The notes below the pieces were generated by a model that did no database searches, was not told where the DNA came from, and worked only from the letters and a program-made list of their open reading frames with translations. From contig NC_081198.1 of assembly GCF_902713425.1 (NCBI RefSeq), positions 21,993,188 to 22,057,187 on the forward strand: a DNA stretch of 64,000 nucleotides, in the 5' to 3' direction. The DNA is from Acipenser ruthenus. Lineage: Eukaryota > Chordata > Actinopteri > Acipenseriformes > Acipenseridae. This document shows positions 8,872 to 19,100 of the stretch, piece by piece (position 1 is the stretch's first letter; each line of letters opens with the position of its first letter). Made by a program: the position numbers and the translations under genes.

Positions 8872-11800
8872 TTATAATATTTTCATCAACTCACCCCACT
8901 TATTTGAGCATCTTTCCCAACCCAAAACTTGTTTATCAATTAATATCATTTCTTGTACTTTAGCTTTAAAGAAAAAAAACGCTTGTTTTTCTGTTTGCAA
9001 TTTATACTTTCCCACAGATTCATTTCTTTTCTCCCATAAGACCCATTTCCCTACATTTACGAATACCTCTACAAACAGTAGTTTTCTTTTTTTCCATTTA
9101 TACCAATCCTTCCCAAACATAATACAATCAGCAGACATTATATCTACATCAGTTATAGTTTTCAAAAACTGAGATGCCAAGTTCCAAAAATTTATAGCAA
9201 AGACACATTCCCAGAACACGTGCCTTGCTGTTTCCACCCCTCCACAGTCCCTAGGACAAGCTGCTGATCTAGCACATCCATGTCTGTGTAATCGTTCCCT
9301 CACTGGGAGTCTGTCATGCGCACACAACCAGGCAATGTCATTTACATCATTCCCCATATGCTTTGGTTGCAATCTCCCCCAATCATGTTTTACCTGTGTT
9401 TCTTTATTTTTATCCGTCAATTTCTTTTTTACTACATTATATATCTCTTTATGGTTTAACAGGGTTTCCTTTCTCCCACATTCAGGATGTGCCTTTAAAA
9501 ACATTTTCATATGCTCATATACCCAGGGCCCCTTTTCAACTTTTGGAGTATCATTTAAGACTGGCCACACATTTCTTACTGCAAAGGCAAACCACATCTT
9601 CACAAAGAAAGCAGCTTTATGATGTATTTCCCCAGCCACCATTCTACACATATTTTGCAACAATATACAATCTAGCTTCAGGGGTATACAAGGTACTCCC
9701 CTTCCTCCTTTATCCACAGGTTTATACATCTGTTCCCTTTGCATCCACTCGTACTTCCCTCCCCATATAAAACCGAAAATAACCCGAGTGATCTGCAATT
9801 TAATCCTTATTGGTACAGGGTATACCCCTGCTAAATAGTTTAAAGCAGGTAATATATCACTCTTAATTACCAACACTTTCCCACTTACAGTTAGTTTTCT
9901 TGATTTCCAAATATCCATTTTTGTTCTAATTTTTGCCAATTTTTCTATCCAGTTCTTTTTCTCCCCATTTTCTATGTAAAATTTCACCCCCAATATTTTA
10001 AGCCCATCTTTACATACTTCAAATCCATATGTTAGTATCTTATTATGATCCCAATTCCCCCACAACATAATAGAAGACTTATCCACATTGACCTTTGATC
10101 CTGATGCTTTCCCATATATTTCTGTTAATTCCACAGCTCTTTCTATCCCCCTTTCTGTTGTCAAGAAGAGAGTGGTGTCATCTGCATACTGTGATATTTT
10201 TAGTAACTGTCCTTTACCTCCTGGAATATGTATACCTTTTATTATTTTATCACTCCTCACCAATTCTGCCAAAGGTTCAATAAATATCACATACAGTAAT
10301 GGCGATAATGGACATCCCTGTCTTACTCCTCCCCTTTGCATAACTGGCTCACTCAAATGTCCATTTACATTAATGACACTATATACATTCTTATATAGAG
10401 TCTTTACCCACTTTATGAACCTTTCCCCTACATTAAACCTCTTTAAGATTTCAAAACAAAACTCATGGTTTACCCGGTCAAAGGCCTTCTCCTGATCCAA
10501 GCTCAGTATCCCTAGTTGAAGGCCCCTATCCGTCACCCAATAAATTACATCTCTCATAAGTTGCAGATTCATAGAGCTTGATCTACCCTTTACACCACAG
10601 GTCTGATCCCCATCAATTATTTTTGACATCACTTTACTTAGTCTATTTGTTAGTATCTTTGATAAAATTTTGTAATCTACTGTTAAGAGAGTAATTGGTC
10701 TCCAATTCTTTATTTCCTCCTTATCTCCTTTCTTAAAAATTAAACTTATCACCCCCTTCCTCATAGACTCACTCAACATTCCTTCCTTATATATTTCTTT
10801 ATAAATGTTAACTAGGTCTTTTTTTATCACTTCCCAAAAGGCCACATAAAATTCCTTAGGAAAACCATCTCCTCCCGGGGTCTTATTATCTGCTAAAGAA
10901 AACAAAGCTACTTTAACCTCCTCCTCTGTTATTTCCCCCTCCAAACCCTCCCTTTCCTCATTACTTATTTTTGCATCTAAGTTATCTAGTACCATCTTTC
11001 TTTCTTTTACACATACACCTCTTTCAGAAAAGAGCTTCTTATAATACTCTCTTGCCCACTCCATCATGTCTGCCCCTTCTTTAAGTGCACCCCCACCATC
11101 TTTAAACCCCTTAATTAACACCCTTCTTTGCTTTTGTTTTATTGATTGAAAAAAATACCTGGAGCATTTTTCATCCCCCTCCTTCTCCTCTACTTTTGCT
11201 AAGAAAGCAAATTCTCTAGCTTTGCCTTCTGTATACCTTTTTATTTTATTTTTTAAAGTTTGATACTCCTCCCAATCCACTCCACTCCCCTCATTTATTT
11301 TAGACTCCACCTTCTGTAATTGATTTTGCAGTATTTTCAGATCCCGTCTTTCTTTCTTTTTCAAGTTTTTACAATACTTCTGACAGAACATGCACAGTTT
11401 CCTTTTAACCTCCTCCCACCATTCTGTTTCTGTTTTAAAATAAAACTTCATATTTTGCCAACTTTTATAAAACTCTATTAGTTTCTCTCTGAATTCATTT
11501 ATCTTTAAAACACTAATATTTAATTTCCAGTATCCAGGACCAATAATAGTAGCTGATGTCCCAAAAGATGTTTCAATCATATTATGATCCGAGCTCCAGA
11601 AGGGAGCCACCTTACAATATTTCACATTAATGTTACTGGATAGAAATATGTAATCAATTCTACTTTTTAGCCCTCGGGAATTTCCCCAAGTATATCCACC
11701 CTCTTTTTTATTACATTTTCTATACACATCCATTAAAGAAAAATCAGACACCAACTTCTTTAAATAATTTGTAGCAAAATCTACCTCTCCTCCTTCCTTT

Positions 11801-12252
11801 TTACCCAAATTATCCAATGAAGAGTTAAAGTCTCCCCCCATTACCACCACCTTATTTGTGCACAGCAAATTTTGAGTTTCTTTAAACACCCCCAACCTTT
11901 CAGTTCTATTTGAAGGTGCATAAACATTTATAACTCTCAATTCCATATTACCCAACTTGACATCCACATATAACACCCTCCCAGGTACAACAGATAATAC
12001 ATTTTCAATTTCCCATCCATCCCCTTTCATGAGTATTCCCACTCCATTGGAAAAAACATTCCCTACCCCCCAAAAGGAGTATCCACCTTTCCATTCCTTT
12101 GTAAAAGTCTTTATATCCTCCGTGTCACTCAAATGGCATTCCTGTAAGAAGCAAATGTTAAAGTTCATAGACATCAGCGATAAAAACACAGCTGCTCTTT
12201 TCACTGCATTTCGTAAACCTCTCACATTTATCGTTATTATTTTCATCTCCAT
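8872..12252 (-). CDS. Element B ORF2: AP endonuclease and reverse transcriptase (1126 aa)
   Basis: Nicks the target and copies the element RNA in place by target-primed reverse transcription. The N-terminal AP endonuclease shows ITINVRG (about 7-12), FLQEC (35-39), GDFN (140-143), SRID (197-200) and SDH (221-223). The reverse transcriptase has KTPGGDGFPKEFY, RPITLLTVDYKILSK, DQEKAFDRVNHEF, GVRQGCPLSPLLYVI and the catalytic YADD near residue 690. A C-terminal Cys/His motif (CPRDCGGVETARHVFWEC, near 1000) is typical of the L1/Tx1 group. It starts MEMKIITINVRG at a true ATG. The frame is uninterrupted. Families A and C have YMDD where this has YADD. Confidence 0.93.
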   Translation of the reverse strand: MEMKIITINVRGLRNAVKRAAVFLSLMSMNFNICFLQECHLSDTEDIKTFTKEWKGGYSFWGVGNVFSNGVGILMKGDGWEIENVLSVVPGRVLYVDVKLGNMELRVINVYAPSNRTERLGVFKETQNLLCTNKVVVMGGDFNSSLDNLGKKEGGEVDFATNYLKKLVSDFSLMDVYRKCNKKEGGYTWGNSRGLKSRIDYIFLSSNINVKYCKVAPFWSSDHNMIETSFGTSATIIGPGYWKLNISVLKINEFREKLIEFYKSWQNMKFYFKTETEWWEEVKRKLCMFCQKYCKNLKKKERRDLKILQNQLQKVESKINEGSGVDWEEYQTLKNKIKRYTEGKAREFAFLAKVEEKEGDEKCSRYFFQSIKQKQRRVLIKGFKDGGGALKEGADMMEWAREYYKKLFSERGVCVKERKMVLDNLDAKISNEEREGLEGEITEEEVKVALFSLADNKTPGGDGFPKEFYVAFWEVIKKDLVNIYKEIYKEGMLSESMRKGVISLIFKKGDKEEIKNWRPITLLTVDYKILSKILTNRLSKVMSKIIDGDQTCGVKGRSSSMNLQLMRDVIYWVTDRGLQLGILSLDQEKAFDRVNHEFCFEILKRFNVGERFIKWVKTLYKNVYSVINVNGHLSEPVMQRGGVRQGCPLSPLLYVIFIEPLAELVRSDKIIKGIHIPGGKGQLLKISQYADDTTLFLTTERGIERAVELTEIYGKASGSKVNVDKSSIMLWGNWDHNKILTYGFEVCKDGLKILGVKFYIENGEKKNWIEKLAKIRTKMDIWKSRKLTVSGKVLVIKSDILPALNYLAGVYPVPIRIKLQITRVIFGFIWGGKYEWMQREQMYKPVDKGGRGVPCIPLKLDCILLQNMCRMVAGEIHHKAAFFVKMWFAFAVRNVWPVLNDTPKVEKGPWVYEHMKMFLKAHPECGRKETLLNHKEIYNVVKKKLTDKNKETQVKHDWGRLQPKHMGNDVNDIAWLCAHDRLPVRERLHRHGCARSAACPRDCGGVETARHVFWECVFAINFWNLASQFLKTITDVDIMSADCIMFGKDWYKWKKRKLLFVEVFVNVGKWVLWEKRNESVGKYKLQTEKQAFFFFKAKVQEMILIDKQVLGWERCSNKWGELMKIL

Positions 12253-12282
12253 TTTGATGTCATGATTTAAAACATTCCCTTA

Positions 12283-13779
12283 TCACATCCCCATTATTTT
12301 CGTCACTCTGTCTACCTCTTTTTTCTCCAAAAAGAACCCTGATCCTTGCGAATCAGTGTCTGACGTTGCGTCTGATTCTATTTGGCTTTCCTCCTCTTCT
12401 TTGCTACTCTCCATCTGTTCTGTTGTTTGCTCAGTCATTTCCTTCACACTGTCCTTCTCTTCAGGAGGGAGAACAGGGACCGAGGCCAGCTCAGATTCAC
12501 TTTCCGATATTACCTCACTCTCCTCTTCTCCTCCTTGCAGACATCCAAATTGATTTGAGATCTCAATCACTGTCATTTTAACTCCTGTATCTCCTCCTTC
12601 TTCCTCTGATCTTCTTTTCTTTGATTTCTTCCTCTTAGCTGTTTTCCACTCTCCCTTTTTTCTCTCCTCAACAGTGTCTGGGATGACTGTTCCCTCTGGG
12701 GATGAGTCCATCTCCTCTGTGTCCTCTTGTTCAGCTACCACAGCTTCAACAACAGCCGGTGTCCCAATACTTCTTCCTCCAGCAACAGTCTCCTGGGGTT
12801 CAGCTTCCGAAGTAGCTGGCAGAGCCTCCTGAATAGGGCGCAAAGATGCACCAGCACCAACACCAACGGCAGCATCAACACCATCACCAGCACCAGCACT
12901 AGCATCAGCGACAACACCAGTGACAACACCAGTATCAACGCCACCACCAGCACCAGCACCAGCGACAGCTCCCACACCAGCAACAGACACTTTTTCTGTG
13001 AGTATCTCTGCTATCACCTCTTCAATGTCCCTAAGTGCGTCTGAATATTTTTTTTGTCTTTGTGGACACTCCTTAAACATGTGCTCTCTAGACCCACACA
13101 GGTTACATGCTTTTGGAACATTACAGTCCTTTGCCAAATGTCCTGCTGTCATACAATTCCGACAAAAATTATTTTCACACCTCTCTGCCATGTGTCCTGT
13201 CTGCCCACATTTTCTGCATGTCAAAGGTTGTCCTGCATAATACAAATACCCTTTATTTGCTCCAATAAAGAAAGTAGCTGGAGGGTGCATTATGCCCCCT
13301 GTTGGACTTGGTTTTAGCCTCACCACATACTGTCTCTTCCCATTCCATAGCTCATCCTCATCTTTGCTTTTAATTCCAATTCCTAATACCTCACAGTATT
13401 GCTTTAAGAAGGAAACAATATCATGCTCTTTGCAGTAAGGATTATACATGTGCACAGTCAGGATTCGTGTTTCTCTTGCAAAAAAAGGTTCAATCCAAAA
13501 ATCCTGAATAGGATCAGAAAAATTGCTTTCTTTACATTTATCCCAAGCTTTGCTGCAAATGTATTCCCCAGTAAAAGTTACATCAAAAGTACTTCTTCCT
13601 TGGAAATCCTGATAACAATATATTTCCTTTGCTGTTAATCCCAAAAAATCAAAAATTACCTTGTTTGCAAAGGTCCTTCTATCCATTCTGATCCTCTCTC
13701 CATCTACTTCTTTTCCAACGAAACGCAGGGTGTTCAATAGTCGCGCCCCAGGGGCCGATGCAGAATTCCGGAACGCCAT
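12283..13779 (-). CDS. Element B ORF1 protein, three CCHC zinc knuckles (about 498 aa)
   Basis: I take MAFRNSASAPG at 13779 as the start, because the frame extends upstream to 13821 only through a GTG. CCHC knuckles lie at about residues 188-201, 206-219 and 225-238, after the FIGANKGYLYYAGQP block shared across the families. A Gly/Ala/Val low-complexity stretch follows (DNA 12848-12990), then an acidic, Ser-rich tail. ORF1 stops 30 nt before the ORF2 ATG. Nucleic-acid binding is inferred from the knuckles. Confidence 0.87.
   Translation of the reverse strand: MAFRNSASAPGARLLNTLRFVGKEVDGERIRMDRRTFANKVIFDFLGLTAKEIYCYQDFQGRSTFDVTFTGEYICSKAWDKCKESNFSDPIQDFWIEPFFARETRILTVHMYNPYCKEHDIVSFLKQYCEVLGIGIKSKDEDELWNGKRQYVVRLKPSPTGGIMHPPATFFIGANKGYLYYAGQPLTCRKCGQTGHMAERCENNFCRNCMTAGHLAKDCNVPKACNLCGSREHMFKECPQRQKKYSDALRDIEEVIAEILTEKVSVAGVGAVAGAGAGGGVDTGVVTGVVADASAGAGDGVDAAVGVGAGASLRPIQEALPATSEAEPQETVAGGRSIGTPAVVEAVVAEQEDTEEMDSSPEGTVIPDTVEERKKGEWKTAKRKKSKKRRSEEEGGDTGVKMTVIEISNQFGCLQGGEEESEVISESESELASVPVLPPEEKDSVKEMTEQTTEQMESSKEEEESQIESDATSDTDSQGSGFFLEKKEVDRVTKIMGM
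12848..12990. repeat. Degenerate ACC/AGC-rich minisatellite inside ORF1 of B
   Basis: Imperfect repeats of accagc, accaac and agcatc units, encoding the Gly/Ala/Val-rich linker downstream of the zinc knuckles. It is absent from the other ORF1s. Confidence 0.7.
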
Positions 13780-13821
13780 CACCTTCTCTTTCTTGATCCT
13801 CAAAAGCTGCGGGCAGGCCAC

Positions 13822-13856
13822 ATACTATGATCGGAGCCAAGAGGCCGAGAAGCGAT
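13822..13856 (-). pseudogene. U2 5' stub fused to element B
   Basis: From 13856 leftwards: U2 nt 1-29 with T16C, A23C and A24C, then TAGTAT matching nt 34-39 with nt 30-33 missing, then element B. The three substitutions are the same as in the stub beside D. Confidence 0.82.
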
Positions 13857-13902
13857 GGCGACTTGGCCCTTGCCCGGGGCCCCCCAGCCCGGACGGCACA
13901 GG

Positions 13903-13921
13903 GGGATTCAAAGGTGGGTGC
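13903..13921 (-). promoter_or_regulatory. U2 PSE upstream of element B
   Basis: Standard unit PSE 47-65 bp upstream of the U2 start at 13856. Transcription from this promoter would give U2 nt 1-39 followed by element B in sense orientation. Confidence 0.6.
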
Positions 13922-14448
13922 AAAATTCCAAGCACAAGCAGACCCCCAAAAAACGGGCTGCTGCTTCCAGAGGGGAAATGTGCAATTTAAGCAGGAGAAA
14001 ACAAAACAAAGCAAAAACACACACATAACACCAAAAACAAAACATAAACTGGCGGAGTGCGTCTTACAAATAGTCATGCCAAGCTGCTATGCTGTGCAAG
14101 GTGCCTTGGGTAACTACAACTGTGCCTCGCTGGCTGGCTGGCTTGCTAAGAAGGTCCTGGCATAGGGACATGTTCCACCACACTTGTCTGGTTAGCTGCA
14201 TGCTCCCAGGAAACAACCTGCTGCTGTCTACATCATCACCACATGTGAATAAAAGAAAGAAAGACAGCAAGAAAGAAAGAGAGAAAGAAAGAGAGAAAGA
14301 GAGAAAGAAAGAAAGAGAGAAAGAAAAAAAAAAAAGAAGTAAAACGGCGGGAAAACTTGCATCAACACTGGCACTCTCCCTCCAGCAGGGGTAGACAAAA
14401 TGCTCACAGGAGAGATCCAGATCTGACTTTGACCAACGTTAGAGAAAG

Positions 14449-14636
14449 GTGTGCACCGTTCCTGGAGGTACTGCAATACCGGGCCGATGCGTGGAGTGGA
14501 CGGAGCAAGCCCCTGTTCCATCTCCCGATTCCAAAAATCAATTTAATATATGGTCCCCTGATAGGGGACGTATCAGATATTAAACTGATAAGAACAGATA
14601 CTACACTTGATCTTAGCCAAAAGGCCGAGAAGCGAT
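14449..14636 (-). ncRNA. RNU2: U2 snRNA (copy 4, complete)
   Basis: One change from copy 1: CTCCAGGAAC in the 3' hairpin instead of CTCCGGGAAC, which is the base I recall in human U2. Promoter and 3' box are normal. Confidence 0.95.
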
Positions 14637-15237
14637 GGCGACTTGGCCCTTGCCCGGGGCCCCCCAGCCCGGACGGCACAGGGGGATTCAAAGGTGGGTG
14701 CAAAATTCCAAGCACAAGCAGACCCCCAAAAAACGGGCTGCTGCTTCCAGAGGGGAAATGTGCAATTTAAGCAGGAGAAAACAAAACAAAGCAAAAACAC
14801 ACACATAACACCAAAAACAAAACATAAACTGGCGGAGTGCGTCTTACAAATAGTCATGCCAAGCTGCTATGCTGTGCAAGGTGCCTTGGGTAACTACAAC
14901 TGTGCCGTGCTGGCTGGCTGGCTTGCTAAGAAGGTCCTGGCATAGGGACATGTTCCACCACACTTGTCTGGTTAGCTGCATGCTCCCAGGAAACAACCTG
15001 CTGCTGTCTACATCATCACCACATGTGAATAAAAGAAAGAAAGACAGCAAGAAAGAAAGAGAGAAAGAAAGAGAGAAAGAGAGAAAGAAAGAGAGAAAGA
15101 AAGAAAGAGAGAAAGAAAAAAAAAGAAGTAAAACGGCGGGAAAACTTGCATCAACACTGGCACTCTCCCTCCAGCAGGGGTAGACAAAATGCTCACAGGA
15201 GAGATCCAGATCTGACTTTGACCAACGTTAGAGAAAG

Positions 15238-15425
15238 GTGTGCACCGTTCCCGGAGGTACTGCAATACCGGGCCGATGCGTGGAGTGGACGGAGCAAGCC
15301 CCTGTTCCATTTCCCGATTCCAAAAATCAATTTAATATATGGTCCCCTGATAGGGGACGTATCAGATATTAAACTGATAAGAACAGATACTACACTTGAT
15401 CTTAGCCAAAAGGCCGAGAAGCGAT
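15238..15425 (-). ncRNA. RNU2: U2 snRNA (copy 5, complete)
   Basis: One G-to-A change downstream of the Sm site (ccatttcccg on the plus strand). Otherwise as copy 1. Confidence 0.95.
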
Positions 15426-16010
15426 GGCGACTTGGCCCTTGCCCGGGGCCCCCCAGCCCGGACGGCACAGGGGGATTCAAAGGTGGGTGCAAAATTCCAA
15501 GCACAAGCAGACCCCCAAAAAACGGGCTGCTGCTTCCAGAGGGGAAATGTGCAATTTAAGCAGGAGAAAACAAAACAAAGCAAAAACACACACATAACAC
15601 CAAAAACAAAACATAAACTGGCAGAGTGCGTCTTACAAATAGTCATGCCAAGCTGCTATGCTGTGCAAGGTGCCTTGGGTAACTACAACTGTGCCTCGCT
15701 GGCTGGCTGGCTTGCTAAGAAGGTCCTGGCATAGGGACATGTTCCACCACACTTGTCTGGTTAGCTGCATGCTCCCAGGAAACAACCTGCTGCTGTCTAC
15801 ATCATCACCACATGTGAATAAAAGAAAGAAAGACAGCAAGAAAGAAAGAGAGAAAGAAAGAGAGAAAGAGAGAAAGAAAGAGAGAAAGAAAGAAAAAGAA
15901 GTTAAACGGCGGGAAAACTTGCATCAACACTGGCACTCTCCCTCCAGCAGGGGTAGACAAAATGCTCACAGGAGAGATCCAGATCTGACTTTGACCAACG
16001 TTAGAGAAAG

Positions 16011-16184
16011 GTGTGCACCGTTCCCGGAGGTACTGCAATACCGGGCCGATGCGTGGAGTGGACGGAGCAAGCCCCTGTTCCATCTCCCGATTCCAAAAAT
16101 CAATTTAATATATGGTCCCCTGATAGGGGACGTATCAGATATTAAACTGATAAGAACAGATACTACACTTGATCTTAGCCAAAA
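16011..16184 (-). pseudogene. U2 truncated at its 5' end (nt 15-188), joined to A2
   Basis: U2 sequence runs to nt 15 (TTTTGGC) and is replaced there by the 3' terminus of A2. The first 14 nt and the whole promoter of this unit are missing, since A2 ends on its other side in the polypurine tract of the next unit. Confidence 0.9.
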
Positions 16185-19100
16185 TACTCTTTTATTGAGA
16201 TTTTACATTTTTTTACATTTACACCCATTCGTTTTTTCATTCATTTTACATTTCTTTTAAAGATGACATTCATGCATACAGACATACATTTTGTTTTAAA
16301 AGCATTTAAAATACATTTAAAAACACCAAGACAATTGTGCTTTGTACATGGTTAAAACAGACACAGATTAAAATCAACATGAAAAAAACCTGTGCTGTTT
16401 TAAAAGTGACTGGAAAAAAAGAACCATCTATAAAAAACCAGTGCTTGTGAGGGCCGGGGAGTGCTCTCTAAAAAGGTTCAAAAGTGAACATAAAACTATA
16501 TTACTAAAACAGGGACAGGGGAAAAGGGACAGTGTTTAAAACAGTGCGTTAAAATTCTAAAATTTTAAAACACTTAAAATGTAACTTTTAATAGTTTACA
16601 TTAAAAATCTTAAAGATACATAAAACAAAACAAAACAAAATCAAATAAAACATTCAACGTAAATCAAATAAAAGTCCATAAAACTGAAACAAAAAGACTA
16701 CATAAAACCAGGGCACCGTTCAAAAACGGTCATGCCAGCTAAAAAGGGCGGAATGCTGGCATGACAAAATAAATAAAAGGCTTAGCGGTGCCCCGTAGTC
16801 CCGCTCCTAGGAGCTAGCGGTTCCAGTTTTTTCCTTTATTCCATCTTCACGCCCTGAAGTCCGGCGATCCTCCACTCCGCGCAGGCCTTGTCCTTCCCGA
16901 GGGTCCGGATGTCCAGAATTACAAAGTCCTTGATAAGAGTTTGTGCCCTTCTGGTCGTGGTGATAGTGTCTAGCTCCTGCTTGTGATAGACACAGACGTT
17001 ACGGCCTTCCCACAGGATCTGCTTGACAACATTGATGACACGCCAAACGCACTTAGCTGTGCTGGTAGCGATTCCTCCCGCAGGCCCATAGAGCACAGTC
17101 TCAGCGGTCATCTTGGCCGTGTCAGCAAACCTGTTTAGGAAGACAGAGACAGAGAGCCAGACACTGCCAGCCACATCACACTCCCAGAAGATATGGGCTG
17201 GTGTTTCTCTCTTGCGGCACTTTGCATAGGGGCATGTTTCTACTTGGGCTAGTCCCCTCCTGAACATGAACGCTCGAGTGGGGAGTGCACTGTGGACGGT
17301 GTTCCATGCTATATCCTTCTGGACATTACTGAGGCAGCTGTGAGACACATTCTCCCAGATTTTTTGGCTTTGGGTGAGGGAGAAAGTAGCTACTTTTTCA
17401 ATTTCCTGGGAACCGGCAAGATATTTAGTTACAGCCTTGAATTCCCAGGAGGCCAATTTTGCTTTATCTAAGCCCAATTTATATATAGTGTCCCTTAAGG
17501 TTCTATAATACAATGGGGGGTCCCAGGAGTACGGCACGGTGTTATCAATAGTGCAGAGGCCCAAGGCCCTGAGACAGGTGGCAAAATAGAAACGATTCAT
17601 GTAACATACCTTCCTGTCCAGGGCCTGGATGTTCTTGATAGTTTGCGTGAGCCCCTGCACTCGGGTGAGCTGCACAACGTCCGGGACCCCCTTACCTCCC
17701 TTCTTGTCGGCTTTACTCAGGGTGGCTCGTTTTACCCTCTCCATCTTGCTGCCCCAGATAAAGCGGTGGATAATGCGGTCCACCACTTTTTTGGTGGTCC
17801 TGTCTGGGGGAAAGATTTTTCCTACATAAGAGAGGATGGGGAACAGTATAGACTTGGTTATTAATACTCTACCCGTCATTGTTAAGGATCTTGTGCTCCA
17901 TCCGCCAATCTTTTTACGGACCTGGTTAATGGCCGCCGTCCAGCTCTGGGCCCCCGAGCTATTGTTCTCGAAAATGAGGCCCAGAATCTTGATTTTGTCC
18001 TTTTTGACAGGGTACATGTCCGACAGTTCCCTATCTACCTGCCAATTTTTAGACACGTAGACTTCGCTCTTGGACTTATTAATCACTGCCCCGGTCGCCG
18101 TGCAGTACTTCTCAAGGATATTACTAATCCGAGGTACCGACGATGTGTTGGTGCAAATGAGTGACACATCGTCCATATATGCTGTTGTTTTGACCTGGAC
18201 CCCGTTGGATCCAGGCAGCTGGAAACCAGTTATATTGGTATCCCTACGAATTGCCTGCAGGAGGGGTTCAATGCACACGACATATAGCAGTGGGGATAGT
18301 GGGCAACCCTGTCTGACCCCTGACTGGATAGATATTTTACCAGTCAGGTGCCTGTTCACCAAGACTCGGGTACTAATGTTTGTATAGATGGTTTTAACCC
18401 ACTCCCTAAGTCCAGGAGCGAATTTCATCTGGTCCATCACTTTGTACATATATTCATGGCTTACCCTATCGAACGCCTTCTCCTGGTCAAGGTTGAACAG
18501 GCAGAGGGGATGGTTCCGTTCTCTAGAATAAGCCAGAATGTCCCTTGTTAACATTAAAATATCCGTGATGGACCTCCCTGGGACGCCACAAGCCTGGTCG
18601 GGGCCAATGACCAAAGGGAGGTGTACTTGTAGCCGGAGCATCAGAGCTTTGGCTAGTATCTTGTAATCCACGCAAAGGAGGCTGATTGGGCGCCAATTCC
18701 GTAGATCTTTAACTTCCCCTTTCTTATGAAGGAGAGTAATTACACTCTCCCGCATAGAAGGGCCCAACCGCTTCTCCCTGTAGACCGCTCTGTAGACCTC
18801 CGCTAAATGGACTTTTAGCGTGTCCCAAAAAAGATGGTAATACTCACCCGGGATGCCATCTGGACCTGGCGTCTTACCGGTGTTCATGGTCTTAACCGCC
18901 TGGGTGAGCTCCTCCAGCGTGAGTTCTGGGTCCTTCTCCTCCTCCTCCTCGTCCCGCACTGAGTCAGGCTCCAACTGGCTCAGGAACCACTCTATCAGGG
19001 TGTCATCTGTAGCTTTGATGTTATACAGGTCCCTATAGAAGTTCTCTACCACTTTTTTCACTCCCTCACTATCCTCTACTATCCTCCCCCTGCTGTCGAG

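Larger units (their letters stand above)
8744..13821 (-). mobile_element. Element B: Tx1-clade U2-inserted LINE (two ORFs, poly(A))
   Basis: About 5.1 kb on the minus strand: very short 5'UTR (about 42 nt), ORF1, a 30-nt gap, ORF2, a 3'UTR of about 100 nt, and AATAAA running into a tail of about 30 A (8744-8773). Both ORFs are open, so it looks full length and possibly competent. It sits at U2 nt 38/39, as C does. U2-specific LINEs with an AP endonuclease are known as Keno in the Tx1 clade; assignment to Keno is inferred from target and architecture. Protein sequence differs strongly from A and C. Confidence 0.9.
13857..16184 (-). repeat. U2 tandem array block III
   Basis: Two complete units and a split one (U2 starts 14636 and 15425, spacing 789 bp). 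Polypurine tracts lie at about 14250-14339, 15030-15128 and 15819-15901. Spacers hold promoters only. Confidence 0.9.

Noticed and set aside
8744-13821. Assignment of the U2-inserted elements to Utopia or the R2 group
   Set aside because: Those carry a restriction-like endonuclease C-terminal to the RT. Here ORF2 starts with an AP endonuclease and ORF1 has CCHC knuckles, as in the Tx1 clade.
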